A DNA stretch of 64,000 nucleotides from Chelonoidis abingdonii (Eukaryota; Chordata; Testudines; Testudinidae): assembly GCF_003597395.2 (NCBI RefSeq), contig NC_133770.1:81404269-81468268 (forward strand), written 5' to 3'. The first letter of the stretch is position 1; every line of letters begins with the position of its first letter. A model generated the notes under the pieces. It was not told the DNA's origin, did no database searches, and saw only the letters and a program-made list of their open reading frames with translations. A program made the translations under genes and the position numbers. Shown here one piece after another: positions 54,801 to 64,000 of the stretch.

Positions 54801-57800
54801 TACATGCATGTATGTTGTTTAGGGATTACTCAAAGATACTGAAGCCCACTTCATTTGGGAGCATTTGTTTAAAGTTATATTTTAAATATACTTGTCCCAC
54901 TGAAAAACAGTAAGCTGTGGGTTTCTACATTGTTTTGCCAGGTCACTGCAATCCACCACTTCTGTTGCAGGTAGAGGACCCCTGTATTGAAACACCCCAA
55001 AACTTCAGGAAAATTGAGATCCAGACACTGATCTGAATTTTGTACTTCAGGACGACCTCTAACTATAAAGCACGCCATTCAGTTATTAAAAGAAATGATT
55101 CCCGTGTTTCCAGAAAAGAGATCTGGGTACTTAAGGAAGATAGACTGTCTAATCTCTAATAAAGAACCCAGTCCAGTTATAATCTTCCTACAGAATTTAT
55201 AGCTTTTATTAACTGGGAGCAAGCCAAGCCCCACCATTGTTATGCTGCCTTGTGATCTCTTTTTAAAACCTTCCTTTTATGTTATCGATGTTCACTGTGA
55301 CCAAATATCTCTCAAATCTCCTTCCCTCCCTCTCTCTGCCAGTAAACAAACAGATACACAAAGACAGCCTGGGGAACAGAGCCCGAGCACTGAGTAATGG
55401 ATTTTAGTACACAAAGGATAAGACAGACTCATAAAAATGGATTGAGAACATTTTTGTGTTATTACTTTTAATAAAAACCCTGAGTGAATTCAATGGTCTT
55501 GAAAGATAGTAACTCAAAGCCCTGGTGTAAATGTAGAGGAGGGCAGGGGGTTTTGCACAATGCAAGCTTAGCCACATGAGGGCCAGTCCTGACCTGGCAC
55601 AGCCCTTTTATTCTAGTCCAGGGACTATCTGAAGAAAGGCTGCTATTCTTGCTGAACTATGCCAGCCCCCATACCTCCAGCACAGTTCTTTTAAGAGACT
55701 CTTGGTCCAGCAGGATGTCTCCACTCCCAATTTGACTTTTACTCCCCTGCGTGTCCCTTTAGGTCATTATGCTGCATCAATTTTTCCACTGCTCTGATTG
55801 TATAATGCTGGCTATAGTAACCTCTAGAGTCCATTGATGACGTTCTTGAAATGGCCAGAGGGAGCATCACTTAGAGAATGACACAGAGTACTCTCTCGGG
55901 CCCCTATAATCCTCTGTTCCCCATGGCCTCTGACAGCTGGGGAACAAAGGAGTAAGTCTGAGTGTCAAATTCAGATTCTTCTTAGGTAGTCATTCAGAGT
56001 GGGTCAGGTGGTAGCATCTACCGCTAGGTGTATTTATCTCTTGGCCTGAATGAAAGAGCTGCTAAATGTCTTCTGTGTAGAGAGCACCAGAAAATAGTAT
56101 TTTCTGTGGAAAATTTTCAAAAGAAAGCAAAACATTTAAGTAAATCTGAACTTTTCAGGTTTTGGTAAAATTTTGGTTTTTGAAAAACTTTTAGTTTTCA
56201 TTGGAAAATGTCTGATGAGCTAAACCTTTGCTGTGAAAACTTGTATTATGAGAGGAGAAAAAAAAGGTCATTTTGTTTGGAAAAAGTTTATCTAGAAGGA
56301 GAACTGGCTGAAGATTTTCTGTTAGGTGCTGAACACCCTTAACTCTGCTCAGCACCACACAGGAGGGACTCAATATCTCCCAGGATGAGTCCTGTGTCTG
56401 TACAATGTCAATTTACATGGCTGCATGAATGGCTTATTAAAAATATTGCTTGAAATGAGATCTGTAGTGGTGAGACACTGAGCCCAGTATATGGGATACT
56501 GGGGGCTGAACAGTAAACATTGGTATGTGAATACCATGCATTTATTATGGCAGTGGTCCCATTGTGCTAGGCATTACTTATCATGAAGGAAGAGGGAAAG
56601 GGAGAGGGAGGGGGGGATCTGGAACTTGGGAAGGGTGGTGGGAGAAACCTGGGCAGCGAGTGGGAACAGACAGGAGGAAGAACTCGGGTGTGTGTGAAAA
56701 GGAATGTGAGAAGGAATGGGCTAACAGATGGAAATGAGCTAGCTACTCAGATGGACTTAGAAGTGGGAAGAAAATGGTCTGGAACCCATGGAACAGAGCA
56801 GTCCATGGGGAAACTGGCTGGAGGGATCTGGAAGCAGTGAGGGTTCATGAGAGAGAGCTGTCTAGGTGATGGGTGCAGGGAATGGGAATAGAAGGTCTGG
56901 ATTCAGAGGAGGGGATGGGAGGAATCTGATTTGTGTGTGGGGTGGGGTGGGGATGCACCAATGTTCTTGTCAGCCAGTTATCAGTTCATTGTCCAAGCCA
57001 TTTTATTTTCATTGGATCTACTGTAAAAGTATTGAAATCTTTCTATTCTATCCCAAACAAGAAACAGAACAAACCCAGGAAATCTATCCACAGGCTGTGC
57101 TTAATGTGGTTATGGACTGAAGAGCAACTTCTTAATATCAGTCGTCCTGCCAAGAATGAGATTTATTGCACAGTGGGTGGTAGCGAGGCCATGCAGGGAA
57201 ATTGGCAAATTGAACCCAGAAGTTTGACATGCTGTAGGATTCATTTTGCCAACATGCACAAAGTTTCCTATAATTTCACTTTCAAGAGCCAACATTTCTG
57301 ATGTCAATAATTTACAGTAATGCACAGTGAGCTAATGCCAGGCTTGCGTGGGTTGGAGTAAATTTTGCATCTAAAATGAGCGATGAAATGTTTTATGCTT
57401 CATCTATTACCACAGCAGCACCATGACACAGCTCTGCCTATGTGTGTGTGCTGAGCTGACTGTGGAAGCCACAGTTTAACTGCTCTCATGGCTGGCACAT
57501 ATCCCCTTCTCTGCCCCTGAGCACATATATCTGGCCTGGGGTGTACAACCCTCACACCTGTTGTAGGCTCAAGGAGGCCACTCGCTTGCATCCTACATCC
57601 AAACAACTCTCCAGTCTAAGGTAGGGAGCAGAGAGAATAGCTTTACATTGACTTAGTAATCAGTTTAATGAGTTTCAAAATAAAACATCATCTCACTGGC
57701 TGTTGACGTGTGATTTACAATTGAATGGGGCTCACATGTATTTAAATATGGGCCTATCCTGCAAGGTCCAGAGTGCTTTCTGGGCTGATCCAGTACTCAC

Positions 57801-60800
57801 TGAAATCCATGGAAAGTCACCCATTGACTTCAGTGAGCTTCAGATCTGGTCCTCTGTGAGGTGCTCTCGTAATTCCCTGCGAGTCAACAGTAATTAAGAG
57901 CACTCTGGACCTCGCAGCAGATGCTCAGTATCTTGCAGAATCAAACCTCGTATTAGCTTTGCAAAACTGATAGTAGTAAAACAGCAACAGAATAACCCTT
58001 TGTTTATTCTGTTAACTAAGAAGCTATTACTGGAGTACAGGCTGGGCACTGATCCATGAGTTAATAAAGTGATGTTCTTACAATACTGCTTTTTTGACCA
58101 GAATTATACTTTAAAGACCTTGGACTTGATTCTGTGCCTGTTGAAGACCAAGACAAAATTGTTACTAATTTTACTGGGAACACAAAGCACATTTTCACAG
58201 CTGAGTAACTAATCTCTATTGAACAGAATTTAGCATGGAAATACCGCTCCCCCACTTTAACTATAGTGGCAGCCTTGCTTTGTGGGCACTGTTGGCAACA
58301 AATAATGATTGCAATATAAATGTTGCTTCTATCATGATTAAAATCCCTGTTTCAATTTCATTCTGAAATGCATAATCATTAAGAGCTCAGAAACACTTTC
58401 TGCTGTGATAAAAGACTAAATACTGCCCTCTGTCAGAAATCTAGCAGTACTGCTCTTAAGTAATTTTTGTCTAATACTGTGTATAAATTACTTGTATTCT
58501 CTTTACAATAATGTATCAAATTACTGCATTATTTTTTTAACTGCTGAGCACTCCTCATCTCATATTCAAGCACATAAAACCTATGGACAGGCTTAAAATT
58601 CTTATAGAGCATTTCCTGCAGCACCCCCTCCACCCCCAGTATAAACACTTAAGGGGAGCTGCTCCAGACAGCTCCAGCTGAATTTTAAGCCCTAGCTATT
58701 GGACTATTGTTTGGATGCTTCCAATTTTCTCATTTGCTTGTGTTGGCGGTATAATGGATCTGTCTGTGGTTAATAAAGTGCTTCAGTTGCACAGCCATTT
58801 ACAGTGGGCTTCTAAGTTACAGAAGGTTTAGAGACTCTAAGAAAGTATCACTACCTAGGAAAACTATGTGATGCAGTCATGCTTTATTCCTTTCAAATTA
58901 ATTGGGAAGAATGAATGAGAACATGCATTAGCTTCTGTTCTTAATGAAATAACTGGCAATTTAATTTTCTTTATCAAAATTCAGATATTCAGGATAACTG
59001 CGCTCTTATCTCACAGAGGCTAAATTCAGGCTGGCCCTCCTCAGTATGTGGGGAAACAGGCAAAACCCCCATAGCTATGATGTTAATGTAACATACTGGT
59101 ATCTGGGCAGAGTGCTGGGGCAAGGCCTGTGCACTGCTGAAGTCCCACTTGACTGACTCTTGCTGGTTAGTGTAGCATAGGTCTTGTGCTGTCTGACCCT
59201 CTGCATAGAGAACTTAACACAACAGGAAAAATTATTTCCTTTGGAGGAAATTAAGGATGGCTCTTAGCCCTGTATCCATGAAGTAAAGGGCTAAACCCTG
59301 GTCTCTGCTGTGCCAGTGCACAAGAGCAGGCTGTAATTTCTTATAGTGATCAAAAGAGACGGTTCCTGTGGCTAATTCACCAGTCCCCAGGACACATCCC
59401 CAGAGAGCCATGCTTTGTAGCTTAGGAGTTGTCCAGGTCCTGCTCAGTTCAACTTGCATATCTCCGTCTGCGGCAAGCACTAATTGAGTGAACGTTGTGC
59501 TCATGCTCAGAGGAGCAGCAAAGAGTGCTCCTCATAGCCTGCCTTGTGGAATCCTGTCCAAACAGCAGGATTCCTGTTGTGCAGCCTGGGTGGGGAGTTG
59601 CCCAATGTGTTCTGAGAGGCTTTGAAACATATATGAATGTTTCCCTTCCACTGAATGACTGCAAGTGTCTGTCAAATATCTGGGGAAAACCCCACTTCTT
59701 TCATGATGACTATGCAGAAGTCACTGAGGCAAGACTTTCTGAGAGAGGAAGAGATTCTCCCCAGTGCAGACAGAGGGGCTGCACAAGGCCCTTCATGCTA
59801 GCTTCCTCCTTAATGTGAGGTTTAAAGTGAAGAGCTACTTTGAAAAATGACTGTGTATAATAGCACTCCCTGACTCAACAGATCTGGGCGCTGGGGGCTA
59901 GCCCCTGACACTGCTTCTAGCTCAGGGTAAGGGAGGACACCACAGAAACTTACTGGGGAAGGAATTGTCACAGTTCCCTCTCTGGCTCTCACAGTGCTCC
60001 AAGGGGAAATAATCTGCCCCTGCCTTAGACTTAGAGCAGCAAAAGATAACTTTCTCGGGCTCACCTCTGCTGGTCAATTGAGACAGGACAGGAGAGGTCA
60101 AGACTCAATCTCATTCCCCACCAATCTCTCTCTCTCTCTCTCTCTCTCCCTGTTCCATGCCCAGCTCTGAGGGAAAAGGGGAAAAGCACCTTTGCAGAGC
60201 CTACTTTGCCCTCATGCTCAGACCAGTAATATGGGTAGCATGCTTTATACCCGCTGGTTTACACCCCCATATTAACCTGCACAGTCTGGCAGAACAAGTG
60301 ACAATCGTGCCTTGAGTGAATTCAGAGTCATATCTGATCATTTTAATGACACAAATAAGTTTTTACTGCCTTTGATTCCTAGCTAATCCTGCAGAAACAA
60401 AACATCTGAAAGTTTGAGCTGGATTCTAGTCTTTGTGCATCATCAGTAAAATTCTTTACTAAGTTTGAATCAGTCACACCTGTAGAAACCCATTAAAGGC
60501 TATATGATTGCACAAGTGTCTGTGGGTATAACTGGAAGACAGTGGTCAATTGGAAGATGATGGTCAATAAGGGCAGAATTTGGATTGAGGATAAGGGAGC
60601 AATGCTAGAGGAGGAAAAACTCTTGGCTGAGTGTGCAGGGCTGACAATCAGATAAAAGAAAAATCTTACTTGCGAAGCAAGCATGTTTGATCTGGAGTCA
60701 CTGAGGGATAAGAAATATGAAGCCTTGTGATGACATTTTTCAGAATACAACCCCTCTTGAAGTGGTGCTAGTGGTGGTGGGTGTGTAATGCTTGGAGCTT

Positions 60801-61614
60801 CTGCTGGGACAAATTCCAGTGAAAGAGAATAAAAGCCTAAAGAAGCAACTGATTTGTCTTGGTTTCATAATAAGCCACTCAAGCTACAGAAAAGCATCTC
60901 TCCAGGGAAATCAAAAAGAGTAATTAAGTGAACATGGTAATTAAAATGTATCCTAAGAGATCCCATATGTGACATCCCCACCAGACAGTGAAGTGCACTT
61001 GGTGCTAGTTTTTATTTTACCCATCCCAGGTTAAATTAAGTCTCAGGCAAACTGCAGCCACAATGTTGCCATGGTTACAGATGCACAGAAAGGAGAGCTG
61101 TGACCTTACTGTGTGTCTTATAAGCACAACTATTTAGCTGACTTTGGATTAAGAAGAAAAGGAATTTTAAAATGAAAGTACAAAAATGTGTTAATATTTT
61201 AAGGGTTATACACACACAAAGGAGAACCTTATAATATATACACACATTCTGTATACACACAATGATGTACATTCTAGTATGGATTTGTAAATTAAAGTGC
61301 TCATTATGTAGTCTTCATCTCTTGTCTAAAATGTCTGCATAGATTTGCATATATCACCTTCTCCTCCACAGATGCCTTTGTTTAGTGAAAGAGGGAAATA
61401 TTACTAATGTATATGCATGCATATGTATAAAGGTACTGAGTATTTATATATACTAAATACATTATATACTAATTACTAATAATTAGCAGGATTTTACTCT
61501 TCACTGAAATGCAGACATCCCTGCCATGGGTGATAGATACAAATCTATGCAGAAATTTTGGACAGGAAATGAAGAAAACATTATGATCATTTAAATCTTT
61601 TAATCTCATCTAAA
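54801..61614. other. Long repeat-poor, unassigned non-coding interval
   Basis: I found no exon, RNA gene or autonomous element in these 6.8 kb. It holds a purine-rich block (56580-56900), a dispersed palindromic motif (57797-57845), a TC microsatellite (60125-60149) and small TA/CA patches near 61205-61260 and 61436-61480. Frames of 60-120 codons occur on both strands without domains. Confidence 0.45.
60125..60149. repeat. (TC)n microsatellite
   Basis: About 12 TC repeats, flanked by ordinary sequence. Confidence 0.95.
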
Positions 61615-62395
61615 GACACAGATTCAACTACTATCTCAATGCTGACGACTCACAGACCTACCACTCTGCTCCAGATCTGTCTCCGTCTTGTGCCCAAACT
61701 AAAATCTTGGACTGTCTCTCTGACATCTCCTCATGGATGTCTAGCCAACATGGCTAAAACAGAGCTTTTAATCTTCCTTCTCAAGCTCTTCCCACTACCT
61801 TCTTCCTCGATCACTGAGCACAATACCACCCTCCTGCTTGTCACTCTGGCCCATAAACTTGGCGTATCTTTGACTCAGATCTTCAACTCAGACTTCTCTC
61901 TAGTTCCTCACATCCAGGCTATGTATAAATCTTGCAAATTCATTCTATGTAACAGCTCTAAGATACAGCTTTTCTGATCCATCCACACAACTAAAAATCT
62001 TGCCCAAGCTCTCATCATCTCACCTCTTGATTACTGCAACAGCCTTCTCGCTGGCCTTGGCAAATGCAGGCTTATCCCATTCATATCCATTCAGAATGTG
62101 GCTGCAAAAATTCACTTTCAAGTCTCTTTACAACCTATCTCCACTCTACCTATCATATTTCATTCTCTGTTGAGCTGGTGACACTCGCTTCTGATCAGCC
62201 CATAAAGCCAGCCTCAATCACCCACTTGTTAAACTTTCAAACAAGCATCTTTGTGCTGTCTCCCATGCCGTCCCTCACACCTGGAAGGTGCTCCTTGTAA
62301 ACATCTGCATCTCTATCTCATTATCCACCATCAAATTCCCCTTCAAATATCTCCTTTGCCCTGATGCCTTCCAAAATCTTAACAACGATTAGATC
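61615..62395 (+). mobile_element. L2-like LINE fragment (reverse transcriptase C-terminal region)
   Basis: The translation starts FNYYLNADDSQTYHSAPDLS, where ADD is the reverse transcriptase catalytic pair, followed by PSCAQTKILDCLSDISSWMS, a diagnostic L2-clade segment. Then come an AKTELLI-like piece and, in other frames, a LDYCNSLLAGL-type block near 62030-62060. It is broken by many frameshifts. No 3' tail repeat is recognisable before the hAT element begins at 62401. Confidence 0.75.
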
Positions 62396-62702
62396 ATTGG
62401 CAGGGCCGTCCTTAGGATTTATGGTGCCCTAGGTGGGATTATTAAACTGGTGCCCCTGTGCCTGTCTTGCTCTTAGCAACACAAACATAAGCTTACACTA
62501 TTGGAAAACTTGCCACATGCATGTTATTAAAACCAGTTTAACTTAATGAAGCACACTGTAATGCTGATGGACTAGCACTAAAGAGGTGGCACTATAGAAA
62601 AAATTCTGATTTGACAGAATGATGCAAATAATATAATTTTTTTAATTTGTCAACATTTTATTGGAAATTTATATGAAGAGGTATAGAAACGAGGATTTGT
62701 TT

Positions 62703-63411
62703 TTAATTAAAAGCAATCCTTCTGGCTTTTTGAGCTGCAAAATCACTAATAATGTCATTGTATGACAAAGACAAAGTGACGTCTTGTTTGATTGCAAGAA
62801 TAGGAGGACCAATCAAATGTTCCTGACTCATTGTAGAGTGGAGATAGTTTTTAATGAGCTTTAGTTTTGAGAAACTCCGTTCTCCCGATGCTACTGTTAC
62901 AGGAATTGTCAGTAGAATACAAATGACAATGTACACGTTTGCTAGTATGAGTAAACTGTACAATGTCCATCATCGATTTTGCATGTGGCAACAACTCAAT
63001 TCTTCATACAGTTCAAGTCCATTTAAATCAAAATGATTAGCGTGCTTCAGGAGGCTCTCTAGGTCAGGGGTCCCCAACGCGGTGCCCGAGGGTGCCATGG
63101 CGCTCACAGGGGCCTCTCAGTGCACCTGCGTACTGGCCAGCAGATGAGCATCCACCGAAATGCCACCGAAATTCGGCATTTCGGCAGTGGCACCTCTGGA
63201 TGATGCTACTTGCTCCTGATAAGCAGCGTCATCCAAAGGCATCGCCGCTGAAATGCTGCCGAATTTCGCTGGCATTTCGGCGGATGCTTGTCCACTGCCA
63301 CGGTCCTTTATCTGGTGATCGCCAGACGAAAAAGGTTGGGGACCACTGCTCTAGGTTCTTGCACTTTGTCATTAGTTGCTCTTGTTTTCCTATTTCGTTG
63401 AATTTAGTCCT
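62703..63411 (-). pseudogene. hAT transposase, C-terminal part, split by a MITE
   Basis: The reading frame runs on the minus strand from about 63411 to 62703. It includes KFNEIGKQEQLMTKC, then after the MITE LLKHANHFDLNGLELYEEL, then LTIPVTVASGERSFSKLKLI and NYLHSTMSQEHLIGPPIL. The LTIPVTVASGERSFSKLK block is the hAT C-terminal dimerisation region (hATC) of zinc-finger-MYM-like hAT proteins. The frame is continuous across the insertion if one 8-bp duplication and the MITE are ignored. The only in-frame stop before the natural end is TGA at 62970-62972. Intact transposases of this kind are several hundred residues long; only about 140 are visible. Confidence 0.85.
63065..63348. mobile_element. 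hAT MITE nested in the transposase, perfect 8-bp duplication
   Basis: The left end CAGGGGTCCCCAACGCGG is inverted against the right end (reverse complement CAGTGGTCCCCAACCTTTTT). The flanks CTCTAGGT at 63057-63064 and 63349-63356 are identical. Internally, ATTCGGCATTTCGGCAGTGG is mirrored by a CGAATTTCGCTGGCATTTCG tract. No coding capacity. Confidence 0.95.
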
Positions 63412-63713
63412 GCTCAGCCCACCTACCAGCTGAGTGAATGGAACCCCAGGCCGACAGTGGGTTGAGTGGCTCAGCCAGGGTATCAGCCGCCGGCCTGCTC
63501 AGCCCGCTGCCAGCCTGGGGTTCCTTGGGGGTCCCCAGGCCAACAGTGGATGCTGAGTGGGGCTGGTGGCCGGGACCTCGGGTGGCAATGGGGCAGCAGC
63601 CAGAATCCCAGAGCAGTGGCAGGCTGAGCCGCTCAGCCCACCGCTGCATGCCATCAAAAATCAGCTTGCATGCCACCTTTGGCACATGTGACGGGTTGCC
63701 AATCCCTGCTCTA
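63412..63713. mobile_element. GC-rich MITE fragment
   Basis: The right end (reverse complement CAGGGATTGGCAACCCGTCA) resembles the AGGGGTCGGCAACC-type terminus of hAT MITEs, followed inward by a GGCACATGTG/GCATGC block. The left terminus is missing or unrecognisable. GCCAGCCTGGGG- and CCCAGGCC-type words repeat inside and create chance frames on both strands (63404-63764). Confidence 0.5.
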
Positions 63714-64000
63714 TACACTAGTAAGAAGATGAGCATATTACAGTTGTTGGAGGGCTCTATTTAGCAGTAACAGGGCTAGAGGAAAGTCAGTCAATATTTT
63801 TTGTTTCTTGGATGAAAACTGGCCTACTCCCTTCCCCATACCAAACTTGTCATAAATAATTGTCCACAACTTAATTTTCTGTTTTTGGCTAAGATATTGA
63901 TTTTTTAAAAAAAAATATTGAAATTGAATTCAGGATTGTTAGCAAGCATTTTTGGCGAACAAATTTGTTAAATGACAATCTAAATGGCAACACAGTACTG
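63714..64000. other. Unassigned AT-rich DNA
   Basis: It may be further hAT-element sequence, but I could not recognise any transposase motif on the minus strand here. Confidence 0.4.

Larger units (their letters stand above)
62401..63411 (-). mobile_element. hAT transposon remnant, transposase 3' part and 3' terminus
   Basis: The terminus at 62401 is CAGGGCCGTCCTTAGGATTT, the same terminal inverted repeat type as the MITEs at 24716, 34440 and 40462. About 300 bp of untranslated sequence separates it from the transposase stop near 62703. The other end of the element is not recognisable: sequence beyond 63411 is another repeat. Confidence 0.8.

Noticed and set aside
54801..61614. Hidden host gene in the repeat-poor interval
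   Set aside because: No stretch showed protein-like translation flanked by convincing splice sites on either strand. It could still contain regulatory DNA.

Overview
This window is non-coding DNA from a vertebrate nuclear genome, most likely a cryptodiran turtle. The best evidence is a tRNA-derived SINE with a CR1-type 3' tail at 38286-38446 (minus strand), an arrangement known from tortoise/Cry SINEs. It sits among CR1 LINEs and many short non-autonomous hAT elements of the kind common in turtles. The organism is inferred from repeat content alone. I found no host protein-coding exon, no functional tRNA, rRNA or snRNA gene, no CRISPR array and no bacterial-type operon. Nearly all predicted short reading frames are chance or lie inside repeats.

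Layout. 1-3024: two large non-autonomous elements, an ~890-bp hAT-like one and a ~1.4-kb composite carrying tRNA-like modules and a nested MITE. 3025-6560: a MITE, a CR1-type tail and a decayed transposon-like gene whose last 248 codons are still open. 6561-12440: mostly unassigned, with a perfect hairpin at 8491 and a 5'-truncated CR1 at 8795-10196. 12804-14133: a second composite element with six tRNA-like modules. About 14885-17833: an LTR-like block with a nested MITE, a CR1 tail and more MITE pieces. 17834-30415: ancient MIR-type SINEs, hAT MITEs, two Penelope-like tails and an antisense Ty3/Gypsy integrase fossil. 30416-42700: sparse DNA with well-bounded MITEs, CR1 tails, the Cry-type SINE and one candidate conserved non-coding stretch. 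About 42700-47612: a nearly full-length dead CR1 with traces of both ORFs. 47733-48636: an LTR-like block. 48637-61600: mostly unassigned. 61615-62395: an L2-like LINE fragment. 62401-64000: a hAT transposon remnant split by later MITEs.

The parts interact as a transposon ecology rather than as genes. The hAT remnant at 62401 has an almost open transposase 3' region and a terminal sequence matching three MITEs in the same window (24716, 34440, 40462), so it is a candidate relative of their mobilising enzyme. Nested insertions give relative ages: MIR is older than the hAT MITE within it, which is older than the MITE inside that. Eight-base target duplications, perfect or one to two changes from perfect, frame five hAT-type elements and fix their exact boundaries.
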